From positions 28,616-92,615 of the forward strand of contig CANNZV010002572.1 in the NCBI GenBank assembly GCA_947561585.1: a DNA stretch of 64,000 nucleotides, given 5' to 3'. Source of the DNA: Caprella mutica. Lineage: Eukaryota; Arthropoda; Malacostraca; Amphipoda; Caprellidae. The notes below the pieces were generated by a model that was given only the letters and a program-made list of their open reading frames with translations, was not told the origin of the DNA and made no database searches. Numbering within the stretch: position 1 is the first letter of the stretch; every line of letters begins with the position of its first letter. Shown here in pieces: positions 45,911 to 59,553 of this stretch. The position numbers and the translations under genes were made by a program.

Positions 45911-46460
45911 AATTTATTGTTATTTGTTTTGAAATTGTGTGATGGAATTACATATTTAGGCATAAAATAGAAAAAAATAATCTAGCCCTTTGAGAATTAT
46001 TCTATACAGGTTTTATATTAAATGAGAGTTTTATAGACATCAGATTAAGAAAATATTCGTTATATCTATACTTAATGTCATATATATTCAAACTGTATAG
46101 CATTTTTGAGGTACGTTATTAATAACCACCTTTCCATTAATACTATATTTTTCAGCTCATGATCTGTATTCACTTCGTTCAAAAGATTTCATGGTCGTAA
46201 TTTATTGTAAAATATTCATTACTATTTTCAATAATTATTCACTATTTTTCCATCAAACTAAGTATGTAGGTAAAAAACTTTCTTGGAAACAATTGCATAA
46301 TATTTGAATTATGTTTCGCTTCATTGATTGAACCGTCAGAAGTTTACCCCTTAAAAGATTGAATGTGGAGTTTGAGCTCGACATGACTTTATAATAGCGA
46401 ATGAATATTCATACATGATTTGAATCAACTAAGATTTCATCACTTTTTTCATTCGATATA

Positions 46461-48041
46461 CAGTGAAACTTCTGAGTTATGAAGTACAAGCATCCCCCGC
46501 TTTAGTTACCAAATCACGACTCAGTTTAGTTACCAAACAGTAACTAAAGCGAATAAAAGTAACAAGAAATTCATAATTGTCACTCCTTGATTATATATAT
46601 AATCTTCTATGAGTTATATAAAGAATATTTGTTTTTAGAGTTATTAGAGTACTACGTTTATAGGCACATTAATAATAATATACAGTCTTTCATTATTTGA
46701 GACTGTGATGAAAAAGTTTAAAGTCGTGCATTTATTAAATGTTTTAAAATCCCTCCGTAGCTTAACTCTCACTCTGTATAGGTGAGTAATTAAAAGATAC
46801 TTAGATTTCTATAATTATTGTGCTACATTTAAAAGCGCAATTTTATGCTCTATGAAATGTTTTTGGTAGTAGAGTAATAAGTTCCAAGTTATTGGTTGGT
46901 TCTACAATTTCGGACAGGTCAGAAAAGAAAATCACGGATACCAATAGAAAAAAAGTCAAATAATTACTAATATATGAAGATTTTCACGTGTTCGAAAATA
47001 TGGAACTCACCCTAAAAATGGATATGTTGAATTTCTGAACCAATTACTTTTAATAGCCTTATCTGGATTATAATTTTGATGTTTTTTTTAGTTACCGTGC
47101 AATAATCACAAAAAAATGTCTCCGTTTTCTACGTCTACGAATGGTTCTTATTTCGAAACATCACTCGAAATAAGTAACAAATTTACTGAAGTGAGTTGTA
47201 CTTAAAGCGAGGCCTGCCTGTATTGGTTCTTCATAACTGAGAGCCACTTCATAGTTCGTGTGCAGTGATAGTTTTCTGTGATTAAAATGAAATAGAATTG
47301 TGTCATTGAGGGATAACTATGACAAATATTATTCTAAAATGGATGTGAACTAAATTTTATACAAAAGTGAGGTAATTAAACAAATATTAAGTAAATGTTG
47401 TGGGAAATCTATATAGCTACTCATTATTGTACAAAAATTAATATATATCATGGTAGTAGTCATTTTTGCCTAAATTTAAATCAGAAACAAGAAATACACA
47501 TCATTTGAATCTCAAACAATACTGAAAACACAGTTTATACTCAATATATCTGATTCATTGATGACCTAAATTTTATAGTAAATCTCTGCCTTAATGATTT
47601 ACATTTTCACATATAATACTCCATTATAGGATAATACACAATTATAGGTGGTATATTATAATTTGATATCAACCTATAATTGGGTATTGGCTTATAATAG
47701 AGTATTGTCTTATTATATGGTAGAGTCCGGTGGAGAAGATTGCAAAAAAACCACAATTGCATTGAAGTTGTAATTTTTATTAAAAAAAACTTCTATATTG
47801 TAATTGCTTGTCATACTTGCATTTTTCATTTTCACTTCTGCAATATGACTTTCAATTCTGCCATTTCATTATTCACTTCTGCCACGTTGATTTGGAAAAG
47901 ATATAGTTATACCTATAGAACTATCGTTTTCTATGATTTAAACAAAGAAAAATACTTCATAACTAAGGAGCATTTCATAATTCAGGTTCTTCATTACTCG
48001 GGTGCTTCATAAAAAAACTTCATGACTCAGGAGTTTTACTG
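46461..48041. mobile_element. TA-flanked Tc1/mariner- or pogo-like element with nested MITE (unit C)
   Basis: Same element as 11086-12667. The nested CARGCA element occupies 46487-47220. Confidence 0.75.
46487..47220. mobile_element. nested pogo/Tigger-like MITE (unit C)
   Basis: Same termini and TA flanks as the copies in A and B. Confidence 0.7.
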
Positions 48042-48199
48042 TATTTGTAAATGGACATACTCTTATTATTTCTCATATGCCAACAAGAACATTATGCTAA
48101 ACATGAATGTGAATAGTTTTCTAATATTCCCTGAGAACATGTGCGTGTGCATGTCTACCTCAAAAGTACTTCCGCAAGACACAAACGCACATACGTCGC

Positions 48200-48385
48200 T
48201 GTTGTATTATTATATTTAGGATGAAGGAAATTGGCTCTTGTAGATTAAATATATTCGAGAAATACAGACTAAATAATTAACATTTGTGTTTCCTTTTATA
48301 CAACTCGGTATCCAAGTTACGTCACCTATAAATTAGATTAAATCATAAAATACAGGTTTTGCTCACATTGAATGATATCCTTACA
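48200..48385 (-). repeat. 3' LTR of retrotransposon copy 2
   Basis: 186 bp, matching the LTRs of copy 1. The polypurine tract follows at 48386-48397. Confidence 0.93.
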
Positions 48386-48430
48386 ACTCCCCTTTTTGGT
48401 TTTCAAAGTCAAATAAGTCTTTCAATGTGA

Positions 48431-51400
48431 TTAATAAGATTTGATAAATCTTCGGTTTCTCCATAGTGTCCTTCCGCTCGGTGTTTTAATCAGGTAGTCC
48501 CTGTGCTTTCCGATACCAACAATAGTTCCAATTGTATTCCACTTGTGTGTTATGGCATCTTGAATCCTAACTTTACTATTTATTTTCAGTTTATCTAAAC
48601 ATCTACTTTGTTCATTGTATCTTTGTACAGATTTGTCTTTTAGTTGGGCACACTTTTCATCAAACTCTTCTCTTGTCTTATGCCATTTCTGATCAAAGCT
48701 ATTTTGATGAGCAGGCAGTAGAATTCGCATTGGGTGACCAAACAGCAGTTGTGCAGGAGATAATCCTCCTTCCCGAGGTGTATTTCGCCACTCTAGTAAA
48801 GCAATGAGAAATTCTTCAGAATCAGTATTCCCATTCTCAGTAGATTTGACTATAAGCTTCTTCATGGCTTTTACTGCAGCTTCTGCGTGACCGTTAGATT
48901 GAGCGTAGTATGGGGTTGATTGCACATGCTGTACTCCCCACCTTTTAAGAAATTTCTTAAATTCGGAACTGGAAAATTGAGGGCCTCCATCAGATTTGAA
49001 AATGATGGGCACACCTAAATCTGTGAAACAGCGACGAACAGCAACAATCAAATTCTTTGCAGTCGTGTTCCCTCTGTTGAAACTGTATATTACCGGCCAT
49101 CCTGAGAGTCTGTCTACGTAAACTAAGAAATCTCTTCCAGAGCATGAAAAGAAGTCTGCAGACACATGCTCAAAGACTCTTGAGGGTGGAGGATCCGTCA
49201 TCATAGATTCTTTCGGTTGCGCTGATTGATGAAGTTGGCACTTCTCGCATGAAGAAATGTTATTTTCGATGTCTGAATTAATTGCTGGCCAATAAATCGT
49301 TTGGCGAGCACGTCGCTTAGACCTTTCTACACCTTGATGAGAAGCATGTAGTTTATCCAGAAGTTGTTTTCTTGCATTCAAGGGCACAACAATACGGGAT
49401 CCATATAGAATAATACCTTTATCGATGCTCAATCCATCTTTGATGCTCCAGTATGGTTTAATAGCTGGATGGGTTTTTCTCCGATTTACTGGAAATCCAT
49501 CTTGAATACTCTTCCTGAGAATTTGATAGTTTTGATCCTTTTCGGCTTCATCTCTGAGTATTTTGATATTCAGATCTTCATAAGATGAAGACATTCTTGT
49601 TCTTCTTATGATATTAGATGATTCTTCTGTTGATGAAGAAAATTTTTCATCTTCTGGCGATGCTGAAGATATTGGTGATCTGGAAAGCGCATCAGGTATA
49701 GCATGTTTCTTCCCTTGAATCCATTCTGTGGAGAATTTGAATCTCATCACCTTTTCCTTTAGTCGTTGTAAACGTGGATTGTGCATTTGATCAAGAGTTT
49801 TCTTATCAAGAATAGATAGTAGAGGTCGATGATCAACTTGCAACTTGAAGTCTGGAAGTCCTATCAAGTAAGTCTTACATTTATCCATCGCCCATACTAC
49901 CGCAAGTAGCTCCAGCTCTACAATTGCATATCTGCTTTCAGTTTCTGTTAGAAAACGAGATCCACATTGAACGATTTTGTATCCATCGTTTTGTTTTTGT
50001 AAAAGAATAAATCCCAATCCATTATTTTTGGACGCATCAGTTTGTAGAACCGTTTCTCTTCCTAGATCAAAATGAATGAGAACTGGAGGTTTACAAAGGG
50101 ACTCTTTTAGATCAACGAATGCTTTTTCGTGTGGTGGTAACCATTGAAATACGATGTTTTTCTTCAGAAGACTTCGTAGTGGACTTGCCAATTTACTTAT
50201 TTCATTGGAAAATCTTTCAAATTGATTAGCTAAGCCGAGAAATGATCTCAGTTGAGATACATTTGTTGGAGTTGGAAATTCTTTAAGTGCACTGATCTTT
50301 TTATCATCAGGAGTCACTCCGTCGCAACTAACAACATATCCAACGAAATTGACTTCTGTCGATCCGAAACAGAATTTTTCTTTATTGAGAGTTATCTTGT
50401 GCTTTCGACAGAGCTCTAAGAAATTCTTGACACTTTTGACGTGTTCTTCGAAATTGTCGTTGTATAACAGAACATCATCCATTACCTTTTGTATATTTGG
50501 ATGTCCTCCTATGGCTGAAGAATGTCTTCTGCAGTACTCGTCGCCTGTTGATGACAATCCCATTGGAGCTCTAAGATATTTGTATCTTCCTTGAGGTGTC
50601 ATAAAGGTCGTCAGATTTTGTGATGATCCGTCAAGTTCTATTTGCCAGTAACCATGTTTAGCATCAATGGTTGTGAAGTATTTTGATCCTTCTTTTATTC
50701 CAGCAATGGCTTCTCTGGGTGATGTGGTTGGATGAACAGGTCTTTTTATTTGCTTGTTCAATTTTGTGAGATCCACACATATTCGAATACCGCCTTTAGG
50801 CTTGGCAACGACTACCATCGGGTGGCACCACACTGATGGTTCATCTCCGACTTTGGCAATGATTCCTTGTTTCTCCATGACGTCGAGACTGTTTTTAACA
50901 TCTTCTTGCCATGGAATTGGAACTTGACGAGCTGAATGAATAGCGTAAGGGGTTGCATTTTCATCCAGATGAATTTTCATTGGTGTTCCAAGCATAGGTT
51001 TCAGTTCTTCTTCGCAATCGAAGACTTCCTTATATTCTTGAAGAAATTGTTCTTTTAGAACGTTCGCATCTTTTATGTCAATTTTATTGATTTGCTTTGG
51101 AAAATCATTTGGAATTAGTTTCAAGTTTCGACATGTTTTCCATGATAGAAGAATTTCAGTATGATCTTTGCATATGACAATTTCTTCATGGGTGGTTACT
51201 GAATTGATTTTTATATCAAGATTTATTGATCCCAATACTTTCAGTTTTGACCCGTTAGCTGCAACCAAAACTTGATTATGCTGCTTCTTCAGGTTATTGG
51301 ATGAAATTTGAAGTTTCTCCAAAATAAAAGGTCCTGCAACGTTTGCTTCTGCTCCTGTATCAGGGATGATTGACGTTGTGTGCATTGATCCTTTGTATAT

Positions 51401-52530
51401 GAATGTCGCTGACACTCAGACGTATCATTATTTTGATCCTTGGTTGATCGTAAATAATGTACTCTTCCTGTGTTTTTTACACTAGTTTCTTTTTCAGTTT
51501 GTTTCCTGTGAAAACAAACTGAACTCCAGTGACCTGGTTTGTTGCAGTGGTTGCAAGTAGAATCTTTGGCTGGTCATTTTGATTTTTCATGCTCGCGTCC
51601 TCCACAGTAGTTGCATTTTTTAGAATGCGTCTTTCTTTCGTCATTAGCTTTAAATTTATTACTCTTCGTGAAATTATTATCTTTGAAGTTTTTCTTGTAA
51701 TTGCTAATTTTATTGACGGATTTTCGGGATATTGAAGCACAGTCTTTCATCGAAGACTCATAACTTCGACACATGTCAACAACTGTTTGTAGTTGAGGGA
51801 AAGGATTAAGTGCTAGAAGTTTCTGTCGAAGCTCTTGACTTTTTATTCCAGAAATAATTCTGGTAGTGATCCTCTGTTCCACGCAGTTATTGCACAGATC
51901 GGCCTCTTCAGCCAGTTTTTTAACTGCTACATAGAAGTTATCGAATGTTTCGGCTTCTTCTTGTCTGCGTTCAGTGAAATCAACTCTGTCAAGAGTGATG
52001 TTTCTTTTCTGTCGCATATGTGCCTGAATGCGGTCTAAAATATCCTCTGTAGTCGTGTCTTCATCACGATCTATTCCCATTGCACATTTCATGTGCAGAC
52101 GCATGTCGGTGCTCATACAGCTTCTTAGATGTGCTCTTTGTGTCTCTGGAGTTTGTTGTTCAAGATGTATAACAGTAGAGTAGTCATTCCATCCCTCTCT
52201 CCATTCCACAAATTTAGTGTAGCTTGCATCTGCTTGTAGAGTTGGTGGTCTGGGAAGATTCGGAATTTTGTCAATTCGCTCTGAATTGTTCCGCTGTCCG
52301 TAGTTATTGGACGAAGATGAAGCTTGATTTTGTTGAGTCGCCAAAAGTTGACGCATTGCTTCCATCTCTTCTTGATGTCGATTTTCTCGAGCTTCTTCCT
52401 GTTGCAAGCGTGTTTCTTCCTGTTGCAAGCGTGTTTCTTCTTGTTTTTCCAGGAGAAGTGATAACCATTTTGGTACGTCTTGCTCTGAAGTCTTTCCTCT
52501 TCCTTTGCTCTTGCTTTTGTACAGCGCCAT
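48431..52530 (-). pseudogene. gag-pol: gag-pol polyprotein with a stop and a frameshift (retrotransposon copy 2)
   Basis: Gag is open from 52530 to a TGA at 51574-51576, which replaces the last cysteine of the first CCHC knuckle. A 7-bp deletion near 51416 then shifts the frame just before the protease. From 51415 to 48431 a 994-residue frame is intact and covers protease (DTGA), reverse transcriptase (VMDD), RNase H and integrase, including the leucine codon that is a stop in copy 1. A few substitutions separate the two pol regions, for example ENNISS versus ENKISS in the integrase finger. Pol could only be made from an internal start or another transcript, so this copy is considered dead. 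Confidence 0.93.
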
Positions 52531-52715
52531 GTTGTATTATTATATTTAGGATGAAGGAAATTGGCTCTTGTAGATTAAATATATTCGAGAAATACAGACT
52601 AAATAATTAACATTTGTGTTTCCTTTTATACAACTCGGTATCCAAGTTACGTCACCTATAAATTAGATTAAATCATAAAATACAGGTTTTGCTCACATTG
52701 AATGATATCCTTACA
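52530..52715 (-). repeat. 5' LTR of retrotransposon copy 2
   Basis: 186 bp. As in copy 1, its last base is the A of the gag start codon and the primer-binding site TGGCGC follows directly. Confidence 0.93.
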
Positions 52716-53813
52716 GTCGCTACTCACCAAGCCTCAGTTGATGATTATAGTATTTCAATGTTTTTTCATTTATCACAATTACCAGAATCATTTATAATTA
52801 TCAATTTATAGTTATTATTTGCAATTCATTGTCCTCAAAATAACAGTGACATGGCAAGATGTCTCTAGATGTTTAACCCAATTTCATCCCCACTGCAAGT
52901 GTAACGTACACAGTTCATGCAGAATACAATCAATGTAATATCTTTGTTCCTATCAATCGTGGGTATATATAAAATTTTACACAGTAAATTTATATGATAA
53001 AAGCAATGAACTGAAAATAAAATTTATACAATTCAAGCACTTTTGTTTATTAAATATCATTTGTGAAGCGAATCTTAAGTACTCAGTCTTTTAGAATATT
53101 TGTGTCAGTCTGATTAAGATAAAATTGCAGTTTTAAAGATTTATTTCCCTTAATTTTTAAGTTTCCTCTGTGTACATTATATAATATGTGATAATATTTT
53201 ATTTGTTTTAAATCATTTAAAATGCTAGTAAAATATGTATACATATTATGCAAAGAAAACTAAATTTGAATATAATATGAAACAATTCATTCTTGAAGAC
53301 AGAGTAACAGTGAATTATTATCTAAGATTCTACATCAAGATATCATTTAGTAGCATATTATATACTGTAGCTTGTTCTTAATTATTATATCCATCTTTCT
53401 GAATCAACATTTATGAAATGTGTTCAAAGCTATAGATAGAATCTGAACATCACTTTCACATCTTGGGATGTTGTCCGAATGTTGTTTGTCTGACATTCAA
53501 TGAAGACAAATCACCTCGTAAAAATGAGTGCAAGAGTTCTACAGTAATGAGATCATATGTATTATATACAAAGAAAACAACCTGAGTGTTTCTTTAACAA
53601 ATATTTAATATAAATAACTAATAATTTAACATGAAACTGCAATTAATATTTTGTATTAATTTCTAAACCGCTTAAAATGGATCCGTTTCAAGTTCAGCCC
53701 AATACTAAGCTATTGTGGTCGTGAACGAATCTTCATAAGGATGAATAAGCTGATTGTTTGTTAGTTCAGCTGTATGAGAGAAATATTCAAAATTATTAAC
53801 ATTTATGTCTACT

Positions 53814-54002
53814 TTATGAAAATTTTAAATAACAATAATGCATTTCTTCATTTATTTGATTATATTTATATAGATGCAACGCTCTACACTCGTTATATTT
53901 CCATATTTTCCTCTCCATCAATTTACTAAATAAAGAATATAGGTTCGTGTAGAAGTTGTCCGGTAAGTTTACCGTCACCAGTTCACCGAGTGGTAAGTTC
54001 AT
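53814..54002 (-). other. minus-strand exon-like ORF (unit D)
   Basis: Same 62 residues as the unit B frame at 13916-14104. No element is inserted here. Confidence 0.25.
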
Positions 54003-54253
54003 ATGACATAATTCATCGAACGGCAGATTCGTCGCGAAGATAATTTTAAATATTTATTAATTTTCTGTTGTTTATTAGTTTTTGCAGTGAAGGTAAAACA
54101 GCGGTAGAATATACAGCCATTAATAAAATTCTTTAATACAGTAATTTTATAATATATGCATGTATTAAAAATTCTTGAACCTAAATTAATTTTTCGATAG
54201 ATGTTTCAAAAAGCAGTATGTAATATAAAATATTCAAAGGATATCAATTAAAA

Positions 54254-54586
54254 TGAATTAAGCTAATAAAACTATAAACATGAACCTCTGGTTCCAAATA
54301 TCTAAAGAATGAAATCAAAATTCAAACACTACGGCATTTGACGCGACTTTTTTTGCATATGCATTATTTCAAAAATTATATATAGAATATATGCAAAGTC
54401 TCAGCTACATCATTATCAAGTCTCTAACTTAGACTTTCCTTATGTTGTGAACATATTTCGTAAAATTATGTATATATGCACTAAAATAATCCCCGTCAAA
54501 TGCCAAAGCGTTCGAATTTCTATTTCATTATTTAGACCGTTTGGAACCAGTGGTTCATGTTTATTAGTTTTACCCATGCTTAATTC
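54254..54586. repeat. imperfect foldback, unit D
   Basis: Same inverted repeat as in A and B. The left arm has CATGAACCTCTGG, one change that breaks the otherwise perfect pairing there. Confidence 0.75.
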
Positions 54587-55992
54587 AACTTCAATGCCAT
54601 CTGGACTATACGCTCTTGATTATTTAAATCATATACAATTAATGATCATGCAATTAAATTACCTTCAATGTTTATTAAGTGCAAATATTATTATTAAAAT
54701 TGCAATCTTAAATAATTTATAATCTAATATACAATCTAATATAAGTAGTTTTTCTCTAAATAGAGAGTGCTTCTAAATAGATTACACGTATTATTTTCTA
54801 CCCGTTTTTATTAGCTACAAATAATTAATACAATGGTGAAAATAATATTTGATGAAGTACATAAAAAACTATCGTCAATATTATTTCATTAGAGAATTAT
54901 TAATTACAAAAATAATAAACTTTATTACAAACCAAATCTTCTTTTATAATCTTTCCCCTTTTACAAAAAGATAATTTTAATAAAACTGTAACGAAATAAT
55001 CTACTAAAATTATTATATATATCATTTAGTAGAATAATTCTAAATTCTTTTAGACTTTAATACACAGGTTAAATACTTGAAATAATATAGCAGTGAGTGA
55101 CATCATGTCGATACAAACCAATGTGGTAAGTTTTCTTTACTCTCCTTCAGAGTGAAATCATTAAGAACTTTCTTTCATTACAGCTCTTGAGGGGAGACAA
55201 ACAATAAAATGAAAGCAAATAAACCCTCCAAACTATCGACAAAGTTCCAACTATTTTATGGTGACTTTCGAAAGAAGTTCGTGAAAAAGAATGTCAGTCA
55301 CTGCCGTTAGAAGACGGAACTCTAACGTAATAACTGGTTACAATTTCGGCTAATTTATATTATTTATTCGATATATTGTTTTGATATGCTGCAATGCATT
55401 GAATTGTGAATTTTTAAACCTAACTGCAAATGTTAAAAGTGAATAGCTGGTCTTACAAGAGGGATGATATACATTTTAACGAAAACAATTAAAATAATTA
55501 AATCCAATTGACCAAAATTTACACCGGGGTATCAGTTTCAAATTTTATATGAATTCCAGTACTAAATACAGGTATTCTTTACCCTAGGAAATAATATTTG
55601 ATTATACATTTTTTCATTGTGATGCATGAAGTAATGTAAAATAATGATTCAATATGAGATGATAATTGAGATATAAATGAAGTTAAAAGATATTCTTACA
55701 AACATACAAAAGACAAAAAATAACCAGGAAATTCTATTCTTGAAATTGGGAACAAATTCAAATTCGCCATTTTGTAGAAATTCAAAAATTCGCAATTACA
55801 TATTTCAGTCCTAATGTATACTTACATACACTAAATTAATTTAATTTTAGTAGGGGTTTATCGCTGACTATATCGCTGACATCAAATGAAATAGTTAAAC
55901 ATAAGAAAAAAGTGACTGCATGAATGAAGATGAATTGAGTCACCTATCACTGTCGGTGACAAGCTCGTGGATGCAGAAAAGCAACTACGTGA

Positions 55993-56268
55993 ATGCAGTC
56001 ACATACCAAGGAATGCGATGAAAAGGAATACAATCAACGGTGGCTGTACTCACAGAATGAAAAGGAAAATGAAGAGGTGATAGTAAATGAAGCCTATGAG
56101 CCTGTCAGAACAGAATCTAGAAACTTGTATTTGAAGAGCAACATCCAAGAGCTATCCTTGAAAAACTATCAAGTTTTAAAATTTTTTCATGTGATAGTAT
56201 GTACATATGAAAATAAAAATAAAATATTAGTAATATTGCAGATATGTAAAAAAATATTGATATTTTAG
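55993..56268 (+). CDS. conserved small ORF of doubtful coding status (unit D)
   Basis: 91 codons with two amino-acid changes relative to A-C (I22N and N64F). These are more changes than in the longer RING frame of the same unit, which argues against strong constraint. Confidence 0.25.
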   Translation: MQSHTKECDEKEYNQRWLYSQNEKENEEVIVNEAYEPVRTESRNLYLKSNIQELSLKNYQVLKFFHVIVCTYENKNKILVILQICKKILIF

Positions 56269-56753
56269 AATAAATAAATAACAGGATTTCTGGACTCAAA
56301 GTTTATTTGTTGTGGTAAACAGCTAAATTTCACTGAAAATGATAGCCACCCACTTCCACTGTATAAGACAGGGATTTGATGTATAGATTAAGTGAAGAAT
56401 TAAATGTCTTTTTATAAGTAAAATAAATAAATGAATTTATTTCCTTTACCAATAATTTATCATTTTGATATTCTCAAAATATAAAATTACTACAAAGCTT
56501 ATAAATAATTCAAGTATCAGAAGAATATAACAAAGAGAGAGTTTCCATATACATTATACATACATCTGAGGAAATAGTAACCGGTTTTCCAGTCAGTAGC
56601 TGGATAGGCAAGTTTAGGCCTATATTTCCCATTGTACTCGGATCTTATCAGATCAGATTAACCGCATGTACCACGGAAATGGGAGGAGCTTACGAATAGC
56701 CGACTGGTTGAATCCTGCACGAGGAGGTCAAGACTCTGCTTCAGAGAACTGAC

Positions 56754-57665
56754 ATGTCAGGGTATACTGTGGAAGACTTGATGGACAGACTGGAGGAACT
56801 TGGGATGGAAACAACGTTCGACAGCAGGGAAACTTCCATCTTAGTCATGCTGATCCACATGAAGAACATGGTGAAGGAGTTTACTTACCGACGAAGGGAA
56901 GGCACAATCACTGTAGATGAGACGACAGGACTTTGTGAAGCTATCCTCAGACGCTTCACTGACTCACACAGGAATCTCTTCACAGACGATTTATGCTTTG
57001 ATTCTGCTAGTTCCTGCAGATTAAGCCGAGGAATAACTTCAATTCAACAGGAGATGAAGACAAACCTCGAGAGGAACCACTACTACCGCAACTTCTGTGG
57101 AATGTTTGAGGACCACGTGGGACAGATCGGATCTGGCAAATTCGATCTGAGGACGTACGAACTGATTGTTGCCATGCACAACCTTCATGTAGCGATCTAT
57201 GAGACGTTGAAGGACCGGCTGGATATTCTCAGTGAGCTCGATGGATCAACTCACGGCTTAGAGGCATCTCCAAGAGACGAGTTCAACCTTCATCTCATTT
57301 GGAACACTGCACAGGACTCTTTCAAGCTTCAAGAAGTGAGGAAAGTAGGTGGAGCCCAATCTTCTATCTTTCATTCGTCATTCTTGAAGATTGTCGGTCC
57401 ATCGTCTGCCAGGATTTGGAGGAACAGAAGAGATCTGGGATCTGTTGACCTCACCATTGCTCATTCCTGTCCAGTCTGCATTCGCGAAGATGTGTCAACT
57501 TCAGAGCTGTCAGTACTCTCAGGTTGTACCCACGTGTTCTGCACACAGTGTATCGAGGAGTGGTTCGCCCGGAACAGAAACTTGAATTGTCCTTGTTGCA
57601 GGACGGTTTCAGAAGAACGGATCATGGCATCTGGTTACAGAAACCTTCTGCGTATGATTCGGTGA
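56754..57665 (+). pseudogene. RING-finger gene lacking its start and leader (unit D)
   Basis: A 134-bp deletion joined two ATCC words (equivalents of 6984-6987 and 7118-7121 in A), removing the leader, the start codon and the first codons. Translation could begin at M24 and give 303 residues. The frame is otherwise open, with all RING ligands and one change, E223G. Without the upstream block it is probably not expressed normally. A truncated but RING-competent product would be possible if a new promoter exists. Confidence 0.8.
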
Positions 57666-59553
57666 AGCATGAAACTGAATGGGTTGAAATTCCCTGGGAG
57701 AACTTATTCTCTCTAAAATCTTTCGCTAAAGCAGCTACCTTTACGTGGTGCGAAAGATTTAAACTAAAAGCTGCAAAATTATTTCTAATGTACATATAAA
57801 TTCATTTCATTATAGTAGAACATGAAAATACTTAGCTTATCTTCATTACATAAATTTTAACTTATTAAAAACAGTTATCGCTTGTTATATTAGGATTATA
57901 ATATATGAAAAATATAACATTTTAATCATGGTTATCTGAAATTTATTTTACTTTCTGCTTAAATAATCATGTCACTATAAAGTTTCTTTTGACGATTAGT
58001 TAATGTTTCCTGACCAAAAATGGTAGCTTTACATTAATATATATTTATTTCATGCTACATGGTTAACAATAGTTTAAACAAAAATATTCAAATGCCAATT
58101 GAATAGTTTAAAGTTGTACAGTTTTGATTTGTTAAATAAATAAAATTTTATGAAATCAAACAGTTCGGAAAAGTTAAATTTCACTAAAAATTAAAATAAT
58201 TCATTAACAATGTCCACAATGCTTGTTTATTTTTATAATTTTTTTTTAATTTCCAATTCTTGTACCAAATAAAAAAAATTACTAAACTTAGCTAGAGTTC
58301 TGTAAATTTCAAGAAATGGTAATAACTCATTCTGTTGTAATATGGAGCAGTTTGAGATTGATGTTTGGAGCTGTTTGAGTTTTTGTCTTCGACATAGAAT
58401 AGTTACTTGCCTTTTAATTAAAATAAAAGGTTGTTTATTTGATCTTTATTTTTTCAAAGATTTTATTTCTGTAAGTTGTGCATAAATTAATTTAATGACA
58501 CTAATAGAGTTGCTATACTAAATAAATAACAAGATCTATAATCACATATATAGATAATAATTGAGATAATATATTATTGAAGTTTATTTAATCAATCCTA
58601 CAAATTTTTTATATATTTTGGTGAAGAGAAATATATTAGATTTTAAAAGCTCTGTGGTAAATTTAAAAAAAGTGTTTGAGACAAATAATTCTTATATAAA
58701 GGGTTAATATTTTTTTTTACCTAATCGATCAAAAATTTTCCATATGAAAATGTTATAACAATTGAATGACTATATTTTAATTAAAAACAAGCAAAATTTA
58801 TTATTTAGTTGAAAAAGTCCATGATCGTGATTAAAAAAATCGTTTAAGTATTTCTATTCAATTTTTTTAAACTGCATAGATTCTAGTGAACGTTAAAAAA
58901 TTATATAATGAAAGTGTTAATATTATTAACTTTATGATAATTCAAATGATAATGTAAAAACTATTGAATGCCTATATTGGAAAAAAGAGCAATATACTAA
59001 TTAATTATTTATTTGATAAAATATAATTTCCATTTATTTACATACCATTACCAATATTTGTTCTCTAACTCCAATTGAAGCACATGTGCACAACTGTACA
59101 GTCAATCCGTACGCACACGTTTCTCAATAACATGTTTTGTATTGCCTCTCTGATAAAATTAGCGATGGGGCGGTATGAAAAAAACTAAGCAATATTGTTC
59201 AATTCAATATATTTTTCGGACATTCCTTCACCTATCGACAGGACAGACATGTAATATGAGTGACATTGTGAAAAAGATATTGCATCAAATGTGAAGAGGC
59301 AATGCATCTTGTTTTCTGTTTCCATAACATCAGCTCAATAACCCTCAGGAGATTGATTCTCTGTTAAAAATAAAACTGCATAGTAAATACACTGCAGAAT
59401 GTTCTTTCGAACGGTTTGGTCTGTAGTCAAAAATGTACTCTGGTACATTTAGAAATTGTTCTAAGTGATTTATTTCTCAGATTTATTTCAGATGTTAACG
59501 CAATCAAGAAAATAAAGATTTAAGAGTGAATAATAGTAGTTATATGGGTGAAT
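57666..59553. other. AT-rich 3' region with no recognised gene (unit D)
   Basis: Same as in unit C, including the shared deletion (junction near 58456). No gene recognised. Confidence 0.6.

Larger units (their letters stand above)
40127..48199 (+). repeat. right part of tandem unit C
   Basis: Resumes at the base equivalent to 4575 of unit A, inside the foldback loop, so only the right foldback arm survives. It then runs through the small ORF, RING gene, MITE and nested TA elements to the retrotransposon site. It shares with D, but not A or B, a deletion of about 0.2 kb (junction near 44430). Confidence 0.95.
48200..52715 (-). mobile_element. Ty3/gypsy LTR retrotransposon, copy 2 (C/D junction)
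   Basis: A 4516-bp minus-strand element at exactly the same unit position as copy 1, with the same gtcgc duplication (48195-48199 and 52716-52720). LTRs are at 48200-48385 and 52530-52715, 186 bp each. It is 28 bp shorter than copy 1: one 21-bp unit of the gag repeat and 7 bp upstream of the protease are missing. Confidence 0.95.
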
